From contig NZ_CCBB010000001.1 of assembly GCF_000613185.1 (NCBI RefSeq), positions 1,240,001 to 1,304,000 of the forward strand: a DNA stretch of 64,000 nucleotides, in the 5' to 3' direction. The position numbers and the translations under genes were made by a program. Source of the stretch: Mycolicibacterium cosmeticum. Its GTDB lineage: Bacteria; Actinomycetota; Actinomycetes; Mycobacteriales; Mycobacteriaceae. Of this stretch, positions 1-11,085 are shown in pieces. Numbering within the stretch: the first letter of the stretch is position 1; the number at the start of each line of letters is the position of its first letter. Under the pieces are notes generated by a model. That model was not told the DNA's origin. It did not search any database and saw nothing but the letters and a program-made list of their open reading frames with translations.

Positions 1-618
1 GGTGTCCGACGAATACACCAGCGCCGCGGCGTGCAACACCGGGTCCTCAGGCATCGGGCCGTCGGCGGTCAGCCACACCCGGTTGTGGTCCAACTGACCG
101 CCCTTGTCGCGCATCACCCACGCCGGGTCGTTCGTGTAGCGCCACTGGATGGGTTTGAGCGCGGCGACGAACAGCGGCACCGTCTCCTCGTACCCGATCA
201 GCAGGTCGTCGATGGTGGGCAAGGTGTCCGGGTGCGGGACATCGGGGAACTCGGCGTTGTGCTCCAGGCCGCGACCGCCGGCCAGATGCGACACCAGCGC
301 GGTGCCCAGCAGGGCGCCGTCCTGGGTGACATCCACCCGGCGGTTGGCGAACCGGCGCTCATCACGCAGCCGAACCACCCGGAATTCCAGGTCTTTGGCC
401 GGATCGCCGCCGGCGATGAAATGCATCGACAGCGTGGTCGGCGGCAACCCGGCGGGCACGGTGCGGCTCGCCGCGACGAACGCCTGTGCCATCATCTGGC
501 CGCCGAAGGTGCGGACCGGGTTGATGCTCGGATGCGTTCCGGTGAACCTGTCCGGGTCCGCCCCGTCCGGGGTGAGGTCAAGGACCGTCAGCAGTTCCTG
601 CAGGTGCTCTGCCGACAA
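1..618 (-). CDS. tesB: Acyl-CoA thioesterase II (TesB-like), 3' end cut by window
   Basis: Predicted cytosolic thioesterase hydrolysing acyl-CoA to free fatty acid and CoA. About 206 residues of a double hot-dog protein (family usually about 280-290) are visible. The N-terminal hot-dog carries the RTFGGQMMAQ segment, and the conserved SMHFIAGGDP and DVTQDG stretches follow. The window edge cuts just after Y-S-S-D, which corresponds to the catalytic Asp region of E. coli TesB. The start is taken as TTG (LSAEHLQELL), preceded by GGGGGA at a rather short spacing, so the exact start is uncertain. It lies 26 bp downstream of pyk on the same strand, as tesB1 follows pykA in M. tuberculosis, suggesting cotranscription. 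Confidence 0.9.
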   Translation of the reverse strand, partial: MSAEHLQELLTVLDLTPDGADPDRFTGTHPSINPVRTFGGQMMAQAFVAASRTVPAGLPPTTLSMHFIAGGDPAKDLEFRVVRLRDERRFANRRVDVTQDGALLGTALVSHLAGGRGLEHNAEFPDVPHPDTLPTIDDLLIGYEETVPLFVAALKPIQWRYTNDPAWVMRDKGGQLDHNRVWLTADGPMPEDPVLHAAALVYSSDT

Positions 619-644
619 AAGTCCCCCATTGGTCTGCGCGTGTG

Positions 645-2066
645 TTACGCGTGGTCGTCCTCCCCGATCCGGTGCACGTGGATCAGGTTGGTCGAGCCTA
701 CTGTGCCGGGTGGGGCACCCGCGACGATGACCACCAGGTCACCGCGCTTGTAGCGGCCCAGCGACAACAGCGATTCGTCGACCTGCCGGATCATGCCGTC
801 GGTGGTCTGCATGTGCGGGACGATGAACGTCTCGGTGCCCCAGGTCAGCGCGAGCTGGCTGCGCACCTCGGGCAGCGGGGTGAAGGCCAGCAGCGGCAGC
901 GGGGTGTGCAACCGGGCCAGCCGGCGCACGGTGTCACCGGACTGGGTGAACGCCACCAGCGCCTTGGCGTCCAGTCGTTCACCGATATCGCGGGCGGCGT
1001 AGGAGATGACGCCGCGCTTGGTGCGCGGGGTGTGGGTCAGCTGCGGAACCGCGGTCGAGTTGTCCTCCACGGCCGCGACGATGCGCGCCATGGTGCGCAC
1101 CGTCTCCAACGGGTACTTGCCCACCGAGGTCTCGCCCGAGAGCATCACCGCGTCGGCACCGTCGAGGACGGCGTTGGCGACGTCGGACGCCTCGGCGCGC
1201 GTGGGGCGGGAGTGCTCGATCATCGACTCCAGCATCTGGGTGGCGACGATGACCGGTTTGGCGTTCTCCCTTGCCATCTGGATGGCCCGCTTCTGCACCA
1301 GCGGAACCTCTTCCAGCGGCAGCTCGACGCCGAGGTCACCACGGGCCACCATGATGGCGTCGAAGGCCAGCACGATGGCCTCGAGATTATCGACGGCCTC
1401 GGGCTTCTCCAGCTTGGCGATCACCGGCACCCGGCGGCCGACCCGGTCCATCACCTCGTGCACCAGCTCGATGTCGGCCGGGGAGCGCACGAAGGACAGC
1501 GCGACCAGGTCGACGCCCAGGTGCAGCGCGAACTCCAGGTCGGCGATGTCCTTCTCGCTCAAAGCGGGCACCGAGACGTTCATGCCCGGCAGCGACAGGC
1601 CCTTGTTGTTGCTGACCCGGCCGCCCTCGGTGACGGTGCACACCACGTCGTTGCCGTCGACGTGTTCGACGACGAGTCCGACGTTGCCGTCGTCGACCAG
1701 CAGGCGGTCACCCGGGGCGGCGTCGTTGGCCAGCTGCTTGTAGGTGGTGGACACCCGGTCGTGGGTGCCCATGAAGTCCTCGACGGTGATCCGGATCGTT
1801 TCACCGGCCTGCCACAGGGTGGCGCCGGTGGCGAACCGGCCCAGCCGGATCTTGGGTCCTTGCAGGTCGGCGAGGATGCCGACGGCGCGCCCGGCGGCAT
1901 CCGATGCCGCCCGGACGCGCCGGTAGTTGCCTTCGTGGTCGGAATGCTCGCCGTGGCTGAAGTTCAGCCGGGCGACGTCCATGCCGGCTTCGACGAGGGC
2001 CTTCACCATCTCGTCGGTGCCGGTGGCGGGACCGAGGGTACAGACGATCTTTCCGCGTCTATTCAC
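645..2066 (-). CDS. pyk: Pyruvate kinase
   Basis: Converts phosphoenolpyruvate and ADP to pyruvate and ATP, the last step of glycolysis. With the GTG start at NRRGKIVCTLGPAT the protein is 473 aa, matching the roughly 472 aa of mycobacterial PykA. Upstream in-frame ATGs would add 4-16 residues not seen in homologues. Visible features: substrate-binding N terminus with R-L-N-F-S-H-G (about 33-39), the B domain (about 70-170), the pyruvate kinase signature VIAKLEKPEA (about 215-224, catalytic Lys) and ARGDLGVE (about 241-248). The C-terminal domain is complete. It follows gltBD and precedes tesB on the same strand. Confidence 0.97.
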   Translation of the reverse strand: MNRRGKIVCTLGPATGTDEMVKALVEAGMDVARLNFSHGEHSDHEGNYRRVRAASDAAGRAVGILADLQGPKIRLGRFATGATLWQAGETIRITVEDFMGTHDRVSTTYKQLANDAAPGDRLLVDDGNVGLVVEHVDGNDVVCTVTEGGRVSNNKGLSLPGMNVSVPALSEKDIADLEFALHLGVDLVALSFVRSPADIELVHEVMDRVGRRVPVIAKLEKPEAVDNLEAIVLAFDAIMVARGDLGVELPLEEVPLVQKRAIQMARENAKPVIVATQMLESMIEHSRPTRAEASDVANAVLDGADAVMLSGETSVGKYPLETVRTMARIVAAVEDNSTAVPQLTHTPRTKRGVISYAARDIGERLDAKALVAFTQSGDTVRRLARLHTPLPLLAFTPLPEVRSQLALTWGTETFIVPHMQTTDGMIRQVDESLLSLGRYKRGDLVVIVAGAPPGTVGSTNLIHVHRIGEDDHA

Positions 2067-2154
2067 GTCACGGAGCATAGTCATGATCGATTCAGAAGAC
2101 CATTCAGACGGCATCCGCCGGGGTCAGGCCGGGTGACTCGAGACGCCGACGGCG

Positions 2155-3657
2155 CTATACGACGGCGAGCGGGAGGGTACCCGGCCGGACCGGTGCCGGC
2201 AGGTCCGACTCCCCCATCAGAAAGGCGTCGACCGCATGCGCGGCACTGCGCCCCTCGGCGATCGCCCACACGATCAGCGACGCCCCGCGGTGGGCATCCC
2301 CGCACACGAACACCCCTGGCGCATCGGTCTGCCAGTCCGACCCGCAGGACAGCGTGCCGCGTTTGGTCAGCGTCAGGTCCAGGCCGCCCAGCAGCGCCAT
2401 GTGCTCGACGCCCTCGAAGCCGATGGCCAGCAGGGCCAGATCGCACGGGATCTCCATCGGCTCGCCGACCGGGGTGATGATCCGCCGCCCGGTGGCGTCG
2501 CGTTCGACCTTGACCTCGGCGATCTCCATGGCACGCACGTTGCCGCGCCCATCATCGACGAAGCGCTGCACGGCGACCTCGAAGCGGCGGGCGCCGCCCT
2601 CGGCGTGGGCGGGCGAGGTGCGCAGCACGAGCGGCCAGGTGGGCCACGGGCTCAGGGACTCGTCGCGCAGTTCCGGCGGTGCCGGGTTGTAGTCCAGCTG
2701 GGTCACCGACAGCGCCCCCTGCCGGTGCGCGGTGCCCAGGCAGTCCGCGCCGGTGTCGCCGCCGCCGATGATCACCACGTGCTTGCCGGCCGCGGACAGT
2801 TGGGAGGCGCCGTCGCCCTCGCATTCCTTGTTGGCCGGCACCAGGTGCTCCATCGCCAGGTGCACCCCGTTGAGGTGGCGGCCCTCGACGTCGTTGTCGC
2901 GGGCGCGCAGCGCACCCACGGCCAGCACCACCGCGTCGTACTGCTCGCGCAGCCGCTCGACCGACAGGTCCACACCCACTTCGCAGTCGGTGACGAAACG
3001 TGTTCCCTCGGCCCGCATCTGGGTGAGCCGCTGGTTGAGCGTCGACTTCTCCAGCTTGTACTCCGGGATGCCGTACCGCATCAGCCCGCCGATCCGGTCA
3101 TCACGTTCGTAGACGGTGACGTGATGGCCGGCCCGGGTGAGCTGTTGGGCCGCCGCGAGTCCCGCGGGACCCGAGCCGACGACGGCCACGCTCTTGCCCG
3201 TCGAGATGGCCGCGGGTTGCGGTTCGATGCTGCCGTCCAGCCAGGCCTGGTCGGCGATGGTCTGTTCGATCCGTTTGATGGTGACGCTGCCGCCGGTCTG
3301 CTCGTCGGCGATGGACAGCACGCAGGCCGCCTCGCAGGGCGCCGGGCACAACCGGCCGGTGAACTCCGGGAAGTTGTTGGTGGCGTGCAGCCGGTCGATG
3401 GCCGCGTCCCAACGGCCGCGGCGCACCAGATCGTTCCATTCCGGGATGAGGTTGCCCAGCGGGCAGCCCGCGGTGCCGGAGTGGCAGAACGGGATACCGC
3501 AGTCCATGCAGCGGCGCGCCTGCTGAGACACCTCAGCGGCCCGTTTGCGCGGCTCCTGGGACTCGTAGACCTCGCGCCAGTCACCGACACGCTCGTCGAC
3601 GGGGCGTTTGGCCGCCTCCCGCTTGACAACCTTCAGGAATCCGGTGGGATCAGCCAC
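2155..3657 (-). CDS. gltD: Glutamate synthase (NADPH) small subunit
   Basis: Beta subunit of NADPH-GOGAT. It takes electrons from NADPH on FAD and passes them through Fe-S clusters to GltB for glutamate synthesis from glutamine and 2-oxoglutarate. The N-terminal cluster domain shows [12 protein letters not shown] and CPAPCEAAC. Two dinucleotide-binding folds follow: [14 protein letters not shown] for FAD and [12 protein letters not shown] for NADPH. The GTG start ([11 protein letters not shown]) gives 500 aa. The open frame continues 63 codons upstream, but that part is antisense-type sequence within gltB. The start overlaps the gltB stop by 8 nt, implying translational coupling and 1:1 subunit supply. 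Confidence 0.97.
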   Translation of the reverse strand: MADPTGFLKVVKREAAKRPVDERVGDWREVYESQEPRKRAAEVSQQARRCMDCGIPFCHSGTAGCPLGNLIPEWNDLVRRGRWDAAIDRLHATNNFPEFTGRLCPAPCEAACVLSIADEQTGGSVTIKRIEQTIADQAWLDGSIEPQPAAISTGKSVAVVGSGPAGLAAAQQLTRAGHHVTVYERDDRIGGLMRYGIPEYKLEKSTLNQRLTQMRAEGTRFVTDCEVGVDLSVERLREQYDAVVLAVGALRARDNDVEGRHLNGVHLAMEHLVPANKECEGDGASQLSAAGKHVVIIGGGDTGADCLGTAHRQGALSVTQLDYNPAPPELRDESLSPWPTWPLVLRTSPAHAEGGARRFEVAVQRFVDDGRGNVRAMEIAEVKVERDATGRRIITPVGEPMEIPCDLALLAIGFEGVEHMALLGGLDLTLTKRGTLSCGSDWQTDAPGVFVCGDAHRGASLIVWAIAEGRSAAHAVDAFLMGESDLPAPVRPGTLPLAVV

Positions 3658-6600
3658 GGCTGGCCTCCATGATCGCGGTGTCCACGTCGCGCCCTTCGGC
3701 TTTCGCCATCCGGGTGGCCTGCAGGACACGCTGGTAATCGGTCGGCATGACCTTGGTGAACTGGGCGCTGCGCCGCGGCCAGTCCGAGAGCAGGGACCGG
3801 GCCACGGTGCTGTCGGTGTACTGCGCGTGCCGCGCGACGACGTCATGCAGCCAGGTCAGGTCCTCGGGTTCGAGGCGCTGCAACTCCACCATCTCGGTGT
3901 TCACCTTCGCCGGGTCCAGCCCCAGCACGAAGGCGATACCGCCGGACATGCCCGCCCCGATGTTGCGGCCGGTGTCCCCCAGCACCACCACGCGCCCGCC
4001 GGTCATGTACTCGCAGGCGTGGTCACCCACGCCCTCCACCACCGCCAGCGCACCGGAGTTGCGGGCGCAGAACCGTTCGCCGGCCCGGCCGCGCAGGAAC
4101 ACCTCGCCGGAGGTGGCCCCGAACACCAGCGTATTGCCGGCGATGACGTTGTCCTCCGGCAGGAACAGCACGTCGTCCGGGGGCCGGACGATCACCCGAC
4201 CACCCGAAAGGCCCTTGCCCACATAGTCGTTGGCGTCGCCGATGAGTTCCAGGGTGATGCCAGGGGGCAGGAAGGCACCGATGGACTGTCCCGCCGACCC
4301 GGTGAGGGTGACGTGGATGGTGTCGTCGGGCAGCCCGGCGGCGCCGTAGCGACGGGTCACCTCCGCGCCCAGCAGGGTGCCGACGGTGCGGTTGACGTTG
4401 CGCACCGGCAGTTCCAGCCGGACCGGGTGGGCGTCTTCGAGCGCACCCTCGGCCAGCTGGATCAGCGTCTGGTCCAGCGCCCGCTCCAGGCCGTGCTCCT
4501 GATCGCGCAGCCGGCGCCGCTGCGTCAGCTTGGCGCCGTGCGCGTCGGTCGGCTGCGCGAAGATCGGGCTGAGGTCCAGGCCGCGGCTCTTCCAGTGCGC
4601 GACACCGTCCGCGGTGTCGAGCACCTCGACGCGGCCGATCGCCTCGTCGAGGCTGCGGAAGCCGAGCTCGGCCAGATAGGTCCGGATGTCCTCGGCGATG
4701 AACCGGAAGAAGTTCTCCACGAATTCCGGCTTGCCGTTGAACCTGGCCCGAAGTTCCGGGTTCTGGGTGGCCACGCCCACCGGGCAGGTGTCCAGGTGAC
4801 AGACCCGCATCATGATGCAGCCGGCCACCACCAGCGGTGCGGTGGCGAACCCGTACTCCTCGGCGCCCAGCAGCGCGGCGACCATCACGTCGCGGGCGGT
4901 GCGCATGCCGCCGTCGCACTGCACGGTGATGCGGTCGCGTAACCCGTTGAGCACCAACGTCTGCTGGGTGTCGGCCAGGCCGATCTCCCACGGTGCGCCC
5001 GCATGCTTGAGGCTGGTCAGCGGTGCCGCCCCGGTTCCGCCGTCGTAGCCGGAGATCAGCACCACGTCGGCGTGCGCCTTGGACACCCCGGCGGCGACGG
5101 TGCCGACACCGACCGAGCTGACCAGCTTCACATGGATGCGGGCCTGGTCGTTGGCGTTCTTCAGGTCGTGGATCAGCTGCGCCAGGTCCTCGATCGAGTA
5201 GATGTCGTGGTGCGGTGGCGGTGAGATGAGCCCGACACCCGGCGTCGAGTGCCGGGTCTTGGCGATGTTCGGGTACACCTTGTAACCCGGAAGCTGGCCG
5301 CCCTCACCCGGTTTGGCGCCCTGGGCCATCTTGATCTGAATGTCGGTGGCGTTCACCAGATAGTCGCTGGTGACGCCGAACCGGCCAGAGGCCACCTGCT
5401 TGACGGCGCTGCGGCGTTTCGGGTCGTAGAGCCGGTCCACATCTTCCCCGCCCTCGCCACTGTTCGAACGCCCGCCGATGTTGTTCATGGCGATGGCCAT
5501 GGTCTCGTGCGCCTCGGCCGAGATGGATCCGTAGCTCATCGCGCCGGTGTTGAACCGGGCCAGGATGGAGTCGACGGGTTCGACATCCTCCAGGGCGACC
5601 GGCGGCCGGACCCCCTTCTTGAACTCGAAGAGCCCGCGCAGGGCGCCGCCCTCCCGGTTGAGCCGGTTCACCTCCTCGGAGTACTTGGCGAAGACGTCCC
5701 GCCGTCCGGTCCGGGTCGAATGCTGCAGCAGGAAGACGACTTCCGGGGTGAACAGGTGCAATTCGCCGTCGCGGCGGAACTGGTACTCGCCGCCCACCGA
5801 CAGCCGCCGGTGCGCCCGCTCGGTGGGGTTCTCCGGGTAGGCCCGGCGATGCCGGAACCGCACCTCTTCGGCCAGCACATCCAGCCCGACCCCGCCCAGC
5901 TGCATCGGTGTGCCGGTGAAGTATTCGTCGATGACCTCGCGATCGATGCCGATGGCCTCGAAGGCCTGGGCACCGGTGTACGAGGCGACGGTCGAGATGC
6001 CCATCTTGCTCATCACCTTCATGACGCCCTTACCGAGCGCCTTGAGGTAGTTGCGCACCGCCGCGGCCGGTTCGATGCCGGTGAGCTCACCCTCGCGGAT
6101 GAGGTCCTCGATCGATTCGAAGGCCAGGTACGGGTTGACCGCCGCCGCACCGAAACCGATCAGCATGGCGATGTGGTGCACCTCGCGGGCATCACCGCTT
6201 TCCACCACCAGGGCCACACTGGTGCGCTCCTTGGTGCGGACCAGGTGATGGTGCACCGCCGACACCGCCAGCAGCGACGGGATGGGCGCCTTGCGGTGGT
6301 CGGAGTCGCGGTCCGAGATCACCAGGGTGCGAGCACCTTTCGCGATGGCGTCACACGCCCGGGCGCGCAGGTCCTCCAGCGCCTCGGCCAGGCCCTCCCC
6401 GCCGCGCTCCACGTCGTACAGCGCCCGCAGCACCGCGGTGCGCAACCCGGGCTGCTCACCGTCGTCGTTGATGTGCACGATCTTGTTCAGCTCGTCGTTG
6501 TCGAGCACCGGCCAGCTCAACATGATCTGGCGCGCCGACGCCGCGCTGGGCTCCAGCAGGTTCTGCTCGGGTCCCATGACGCGACCCATCGAGGTCACCA

Positions 6601-8197
6601 CCGACTCCCGGATGGCGTCCAGCGGTGGGTTGGTGACCTGAGCGAACAGTTCCACGAAGTAGTCGTAGAGCGACCGGGACCGCTGCGACAGCACGGCCGT
6701 CGGGGTGTCGGTGCCCATCGAACCGAGCGGCTCGGCCCCGGCGGCGGCCATCGGGGTGAGCAGCAGGCGCAGCTCTTCCTCGGTGTAGCCGAAGGACACC
6801 TGGCGGCGCACCACGGATTCGTGATTCGGTTGCACCCGAACCCGATCCGGCAGGGTCTTGAGATCCAGCAGACCGGCGTGCAGCCATTCGTCGTACGCCT
6901 CGGCGGCGGCGAGCTGATCCTTGATCTCGTCGTCGGAGACGATGCGGCCGGCGGCCGTGTCGATCAGGAACATCTTGCCTGGCTCCAGCCGGCCCTTGGC
7001 CACCACCTCGCCGCTGGGCACGTCGAGCACGCCGCTCTCGCTGGCCAGGATGATGCGGTCGTCGATGGTGCGCCACCAGCGCCCGGGCCGTAAACCGTTG
7101 CGGTCCAGCACCGCACCGACGACGGTGCCGTCGGTGAAGGTGACACAGGCCGGCCCGTCCCACGGCTCCATCAGCGAGGCGTGGAACTGCCAGAAGGCCC
7201 GCCGCTGCGGGCTCATCGTGGTGTTGTTCTCCCAGGCCTCGGGGATCATCATCAGCACGGCGTGCGGCAGGCTGCGCCCGCCGAGGTGCAGCAGCTCGAG
7301 CACCTGGTCGAAGGAGGCCGAGTCCGAGCCCTCGCTGGCACAGATGGGTGAAAGCCGGCTCAGGTCACCGGGGATGAACGAGCTGGCCAGCTTGGCCTCG
7401 CGGGCGTGCATCCGGTTGCGGTTACCGCGGACGGTGTTGATCTCACCGTTGTGCGCGACGAACCGGAACGGGTGCGCCAGGGGCCACGACGGGAAGGTGT
7501 TGGTGGAAAAGCGGCTGTGCACGATGGCAATGGCGCTGTTACAGCGCTCGTCGCGCAGATCGGGAAAGAACAGCGGCAACTGCTTTTCGGTGAGCATGCC
7601 CTTGTAGGCCATGGTGCGGCTGGACAGCGTCGGGAAGTACACCGGCCCGGTTTCGGCCCGCTTGCGCAGCGGGTACACCCGCCGGTCCAGGTCCAGGCCA
7701 CCGATGCGGGCACCCGGCGCGGCGACGAACAGCTGCGCCATGTACGGCATGCAGCTGACCGCGGTCGCGCCGACGTCGGCACCGGCCGGGTCGACCGGAA
7801 CCTCGCGCCAACCAAGGACTTCCAGGTTCTCCTCGACGGCGATCGCCTCGATACGTTCCCGGGCGGCCGAGCGTTCGACGGGGTCCTGCGGCAGAAAGCA
7901 GATGCCGGCGGCGAAGGTGTTCTCACCGCTCTCGTTCGGCTCAGGAAGTTCGAAATCGACCACGGCCCTGAGCAATTCGACGGGCAGCTGGAGCAGGATA
8001 CCGGTGCCGTCACCCGTGTTGGGTTCGGCGCCGACGGCACCGCGGTGCTCCAGGTTCTCCAACGCGTCCAGCGCATCCGTCACCAGGGCGTGCGAACGCC
8101 GCCCCTGGATGTCGGCGATCATGGCGACGCCGCATGAATCGGATTCGTTGTCCGGGTCGTACAGACCCTGCGCGTCGGGGAGTGCCGAGAACAGCAA
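3650..8197 (-). CDS. gltB: Glutamate synthase large subunit
   Basis: Alpha subunit of GOGAT, 1515 aa, the usual length. A 21-residue propeptide precedes Cys22 (S-C-G-V-A-M), the N-terminal nucleophile of the glutaminase domain. Central and FMN-binding synthase domains follow, with the 3Fe-4S cysteines in [15 protein letters not shown] and the FMN-site region [14 protein letters not shown]-terminal GXGXG beta-helix domain contains repeated G-x-x-x-G-x-G turns. The TTG start is supported by GGAGG eight bases upstream. The gene is followed by gltD with an 8-nt overlap. In M. tuberculosis gltBD lie elsewhere; I recall the pyk-linked arrangement from rapid growers. Confidence 0.98.
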   Translation of the reverse strand: MLFSALPDAQGLYDPDNESDSCGVAMIADIQGRRSHALVTDALDALENLEHRGAVGAEPNTGDGTGILLQLPVELLRAVVDFELPEPNESGENTFAAGICFLPQDPVERSAARERIEAIAVEENLEVLGWREVPVDPAGADVGATAVSCMPYMAQLFVAAPGARIGGLDLDRRVYPLRKRAETGPVYFPTLSSRTMAYKGMLTEKQLPLFFPDLRDERCNSAIAIVHSRFSTNTFPSWPLAHPFRFVAHNGEINTVRGNRNRMHAREAKLASSFIPGDLSRLSPICASEGSDSASFDQVLELLHLGGRSLPHAVLMMIPEAWENNTTMSPQRRAFWQFHASLMEPWDGPACVTFTDGTVVGAVLDRNGLRPGRWWRTIDDRIILASESGVLDVPSGEVVAKGRLEPGKMFLIDTAAGRIVSDDEIKDQLAAAEAYDEWLHAGLLDLKTLPDRVRVQPNHESVVRRQVSFGYTEEELRLLLTPMAAAGAEPLGSMGTDTPTAVLSQRSRSLYDYFVELFAQVTNPPLDAIRESVVTSMGRVMGPEQNLLEPSAASARQIMLSWPVLDNDELNKIVHINDDGEQPGLRTAVLRALYDVERGGEGLAEALEDLRARACDAIAKGARTLVISDRDSDHRKAPIPSLLAVSAVHHHLVRTKERTSVALVVESGDAREVHHIAMLIGFGAAAVNPYLAFESIEDLIREGELTGIEPAAAVRNYLKALGKGVMKVMSKMGISTVASYTGAQAFEAIGIDREVIDEYFTGTPMQLGGVGLDVLAEEVRFRHRRAYPENPTERAHRRLSVGGEYQFRRDGELHLFTPEVVFLLQHSTRTGRRDVFAKYSEEVNRLNREGGALRGLFEFKKGVRPPVALEDVEPVDSILARFNTGAMSYGSISAEAHETMAIAMNNIGGRSNSGEGGEDVDRLYDPKRRSAVKQVASGRFGVTSDYLVNATDIQIKMAQGAKPGEGGQLPGYKVYPNIAKTRHSTPGVGLISPPPHHDIYSIEDLAQLIHDLKNANDQARIHVKLVSSVGVGTVAAGVSKAHADVVLISGYDGGTGAAPLTSLKHAGAPWEIGLADTQQTLVLNGLRDRITVQCDGGMRTARDVMVAALLGAEEYGFATAPLVVAGCIMMRVCHLDTCPVGVATQNPELRARFNGKPEFVENFFRFIAEDIRTYLAELGFRSLDEAIGRVEVLDTADGVAHWKSRGLDLSPIFAQPTDAHGAKLTQRRRLRDQEHGLERALDQTLIQLAEGALEDAHPVRLELPVRNVNRTVGTLLGAEVTRRYGAAGLPDDTIHVTLTGSAGQSIGAFLPPGITLELIGDANDYVGKGLSGGRVIVRPPDDVLFLPEDNVIAGNTLVFGATSGEVFLRGRAGERFCARNSGALAVVEGVGDHACEYMTGGRVVVLGDTGRNIGAGMSGGIAFVLGLDPAKVNTEMVELQRLEPEDLTWLHDVVARHAQYTDSTVARSLLSDWPRRSAQFTKVMPTDYQRVLQATRMAKAEGRDVDTAIMEASRG

Positions 8198-8205
8198 CTG
8201 AAGTA

Positions 8206-8210
8206 CCTCC
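8206..8210 (-). promoter_or_regulatory. Shine-Dalgarno deciding the TTG start of gltB
   Basis: GGAGG on the minus strand lies 8 bases before the TTG at 8197. No ATG or GTG with a comparable site lies near the N terminus, and the TTG places the processed Cys at residue 22, as expected for a GltB propeptide. Confidence 0.75.
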
Positions 8211-8279
8211 GCAGTCTTGGAGATGGTGACGAGGGACTGCGTCGGCCCGAAAAGTCAGTGTATCAGCGCAGACACCCGG

Positions 8280-8684
8280 CTACCCAGCCGAAAGGGTGGG
8301 GACCAGGGGGAACCCCGGCCAGTTACGCACCACCGTCCAGACGGCGGCCGCCACGACGACCGTGACGGTGGCCGCGACCGGCATCAACTTCTGACCCCGT
8401 CGCCACCGCACCAGCAGCCACGCCAGTAACAGGGGCAGGCCGACCAGCAGGAACACGTTGTCGACGACCGCGGCACCGATATTGCCGGTGAGCAGGTCAT
8501 GGGTCATCCGCAGGCCACCGCAGGCCGGGCAGTTCAGGCCGGTCATCAGCTTGAACGGGCAGCCCGGGAACAGGAAGCCCGGCTTGTGCGGGTCGGCGAG
8601 ACCGATATAGGCCAGACTGCCGGCCACGGCCACGCCGGTGCCGATGAGGACCGGTTTCGATGCCGACGGAACCTTAAGTTCCAT
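8280..8684 (-). CDS. DUF2752 membrane protein
   Basis: Small integral membrane protein of 134 aa. It carries the DUF2752 signature: a cysteine-rich C-P-A-C-G-G-L-R (about residue 50) just after C-P-F-K-L-M-T-G. About three hydrophobic segments are visible, near residues 10-28, 65-85 and 95-115. The function of the family is not established. The ATG start lies inside the 3' end of the upstream TM2 gene (11-nt overlap), so the pair is coupled. The pair corresponds by position and size to Rv1615-Rv1616 next to pykA in M. tuberculosis. Confidence 0.85.
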   Translation of the reverse strand: MELKVPSASKPVLIGTGVAVAGSLAYIGLADPHKPGFLFPGCPFKLMTGLNCPACGGLRMTHDLLTGNIGAAVVDNVFLLVGLPLLLAWLLVRWRRGQKLMPVAATVTVVVAAAVWTVVRNWPGFPLVPTLSAG

Positions 8685-9105
8685 CGCGAAGGGGGCGGCC
8701 CTGCGGGTCGCGGACCTTGTCGGTGAGCAGCAGGACAGCGTCGATGATGCCCCAGATGACCGCACCCAACCCGCAGGTGACCAGGCCGACCAGCAATTGG
8801 GCGATACCCAGGCCGGTGTAACCGAGGTAGATGCGGCCGATGCCGACCAATCCGAACAGGCCGAGCAACTGCAGCAGGCCGGCGACCACCTTGGACTTGT
8901 CCGAGTAGGGCTCGCCGGTCAGCGGGTGCCGGCCGTAGGGCGCCGTCGGGTCGTAAGACCCGCCCGGGTACGCCGGGGGCGGGTAGGGCGGGGTGTACGG
9001 CGCTCCCCCCGGCGGATACTGCCCTCCCGGCGGGTACTGCGCTCCCCCGGGTGGGGGCGGCGGGATGCTGCCCGGGTCGACACCGTAGGGCGGCTGCTCG
9101 GTCAT
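8674..9105 (-). CDS. TM2-domain membrane protein with Pro/Gly/Tyr-rich N terminus
   Basis: 143 aa. Residues 1-65 are a low-complexity cytoplasmic tail with repeated Y-P-P-G-G units. Residues 75-130 form a TM2 domain: two hydrophobic helices joined by the conserved G-I-G-R-I-Y-L-G-Y turn and ending in D-A-V-L-L-L-T-D-K. TM2 proteins have no single agreed function. The Y-P-P-G-G repeat resembles tails of other actinobacterial membrane proteins. It overlaps the DUF2752 gene by 11 nt. In M. tuberculosis lgt would be expected on its other side (Rv1614-Rv1615), but here a Usp/tct block follows, marking a synteny break. Confidence 0.85.
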   Translation of the reverse strand: MTEQPPYGVDPGSIPPPPPGGAQYPPGGQYPPGGAPYTPPYPPPAYPGGSYDPTAPYGRHPLTGEPYSDKSKVVAGLLQLLGLFGLVGIGRIYLGYTGLGIAQLLVGLVTCGLGAVIWGIIDAVLLLTDKVRDPQGRPLRDGT

Positions 9106-9169
9106 GGGTTCAGGATGCCAGAACTCGGCCGCGAAAGGGTCGAAGTGTGCGGGTGGGTGATGGCCAGGC

Positions 9170-9562
9170 TCAGGAGTCGGCGGGCTTCACCGCCAGCACC
9201 GGCTTGCGACACTCCAGCAGCAGTTGTTGAGAAACGCTGCCGAGCAACAGCTTTCCCACCGGATTGCGATGCCGGATGCCGATCACCAACAGCTCGGCCT
9301 CCGGGCGGTCCATGGCGTCGAGCAGCTCGTCGACCGGGTCCACCCCGACCGGTTGCGACACCTGGTACCGCACGCCCGCGGCATCGAGGTGCTCCTCCAG
9401 GTTGTGCAGTGCCCCGGATTGGGCGAAGGCGGGATCGGCCAGCGCCTCCCCCTTGGTCGCGTTGATCACCAGCACGTCCGTGTCGCGCAACCGTGCCTCG
9501 CGGATGCCGTGCTGCAGCGCGGCATGGCCGAATTGGTCCGCGGTGTAACCGATGACGATCAT
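9170..9562 (-). CDS. Universal stress protein (UspA family), single domain
   Basis: 130 aa with one alpha/beta Usp domain. It begins [12 protein letters not shown] and ends with the nucleotide-binding type motif [18 protein letters not shown]. Together with [11 protein letters not shown] this fits the ATP-binding G-2x-G-9x-G-S subclass. Its ATG overlaps the tctA stop as ATGA, so it is the last gene of a tctC-tctB-tctA-usp operon. Usp genes are found beside solute transporters in other bacteria, where regulation of the carrier has been proposed; that role here is inference. Confidence 0.88.
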   Translation of the reverse strand: MIVIGYTADQFGHAALQHGIREARLRDTDVLVINATKGEALADPAFAQSGALHNLEEHLDAAGVRYQVSQPVGVDPVDELLDAMDRPEAELLVIGIRHRNPVGKLLLGSVSQQLLLECRKPVLAVKPADS

Positions 9563-11085
9563 GCGTTGGCCTTCTCTTCCAGGTCGTGGTCGGCGGTACC
9601 GGCCGGCTTGCGGCGGACCAGGCGCAGGATCACCGGCAGCGCGATCAACAGCACCATGCACACGTACACCACGATGGCCACCGGTTCGGTGAACAGGTTG
9701 GCCCAGTCACCGCCACCGAGCTGCAGGCTCTGGCGCAGCTGCCGCTCGATACGCGGGCCCAGGATGACCCCGATGATCAACGGCAGCACCGGCAGCCCGA
9801 ACCGGCGCATCATCAACCCGAGCAGGCCGAACACCAGCAGCAGGGCCAGATCCAGCGGCTGCACGTTGACCGCCAACGCGCCGAGTGTGGCGAAGAACAG
9901 GATGCCGGCGTACAGGTAGGGCCGCGGCGTGCGCAGCAGCTTCGCCCACAGCGGGGCCAACGGCAGGTTGAGCACCAGCAACAGGAAGTTGCCGATGAAC
10001 AGGCTGGCGATCAGCGTCCAGATCAGCAGCGGTTCCTTCTCGAACAGCGTGGGGCCCGGCTGGATGCCGTAGGACACGAAGGCCGTCAGCATCACCGCGG
10101 CGGTGGCGTTGGTGGGCAGTCCGAGCGACAGCATGGGCACCAGAGTGCCTGCGGCGGAAGCATTGTTGGCCGCCTCCGGTCCGGCGACGCCTTCGATGGC
10201 GCCCTTGCCGAACTCCTCGGGGTGCTTGGTCAGCTTCTTCTCGGTGATGTAGGACAGGAACGTCGGCAGTTCCGCACCGCCGGCGGGCAGCGCGCCGAAC
10301 GGGAACCCGTAGGCGGTGCCGCGCAGCCACGGCTTCCAGGACCGCTTCCAGTCCGACCGGCTCATCCACGGCCGGCCCACCGGGATCACGTCGGCGGGCC
10401 GGCGGCGCAGGTGCGCGGACACCCACAACGCCTCGCCGAGCGCGAAGATGGCCACCGCGACGACCACGATGTCGATCCCGTCGGACAGCAGCGGCAACCC
10501 GAAGGTGGCGCGCGGTTGCCCCGTCAGGAAGTCGATACCGATCACCCCGATGGCCAGCCCGAGCAGCAGCGAGATGGCTCCGCGCAGCTTCGATTCACCC
10601 AGCACCGCGGTCACCGCGACCAGGGCGAACAGCATGATCGCCAGGTACGACGGGGCACCGAGGGTCACCGCGAACCGGGACACCGCCGGGGCGAACGCGG
10701 CCAGCAGGACGGTGCCGATGGTGCCCGCGACGAACGACCCGATGGCGGCGGTGGCCAGCGCCTGCGCCGCCCGCCCGGCCTTGGCCATCTTGTTGCCCTC
10801 GATCGCGGTGATCACCGACGACGACTCACCGGGGGTGTTGAGCAGGATGGAAGTCGTCGACCCGCCGTACATGCCGCCGTAGAAGATGCCGGCGAACATG
10901 ATGAACGCCGCGCTGGGGCTCACGTTGTAGGTGATGGGCAGCAGCAGCGCCACCGTCATGGCCGGGCCGATGCCGGGCAGCACCCCGACGGCGGTACCCA
11001 GCAGCACGCCGATCACCGCGTACAGCAGATTCATCGGGGTGGCCGCCTCGCCGAACCCCTGCAGCAGCCAGCTGAAATTGTCCAT
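9559..11085 (-). CDS. tctA: Tripartite tricarboxylate transporter, large permease TctA
   Basis: 508-aa permease with about 10-12 hydrophobic helices, the large membrane subunit of a TTT-type secondary transporter that uses a substrate-binding protein. The family signature is clear: G-V-L-P-G-I-G-P near residue 36, then [20 protein letters not shown] (about 67-86). A second half-repeat contains [10 protein letters not shown] and [10 protein letters not shown]. The start ATG is immediately next to the tctB stop with no gap, and the stop overlaps the usp start. Substrates are usually citrate or related di/tricarboxylates or aromatic acids; the sequence does not tell which. Confidence 0.95.
   Translation of the reverse strand: MDNFSWLLQGFGEAATPMNLLYAVIGVLLGTAVGVLPGIGPAMTVALLLPITYNVSPSAAFIMFAGIFYGGMYGGSTTSILLNTPGESSSVITAIEGNKMAKAGRAAQALATAAIGSFVAGTIGTVLLAAFAPAVSRFAVTLGAPSYLAIMLFALVAVTAVLGESKLRGAISLLLGLAIGVIGIDFLTGQPRATFGLPLLSDGIDIVVVAVAIFALGEALWVSAHLRRRPADVIPVGRPWMSRSDWKRSWKPWLRGTAYGFPFGALPAGGAELPTFLSYITEKKLTKHPEEFGKGAIEGVAGPEAANNASAAGTLVPMLSLGLPTNATAAVMLTAFVSYGIQPGPTLFEKEPLLIWTLIASLFIGNFLLLVLNLPLAPLWAKLLRTPRPYLYAGILFFATLGALAVNVQPLDLALLLVFGLLGLMMRRFGLPVLPLIIGVILGPRIERQLRQSLQLGGGDWANLFTEPVAIVVYVCMVLLIALPVILRLVRRKPAGTADHDLEEKANA

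Noticed and set aside
5249..7093. Long plus-strand open frames opposite gltB, FtsZ, FtsI and other genes
   Set aside because: They are mirror frames produced by high third-position GC, rich in Arg/Gly/His/Asp, with no domains or ribosome sites.
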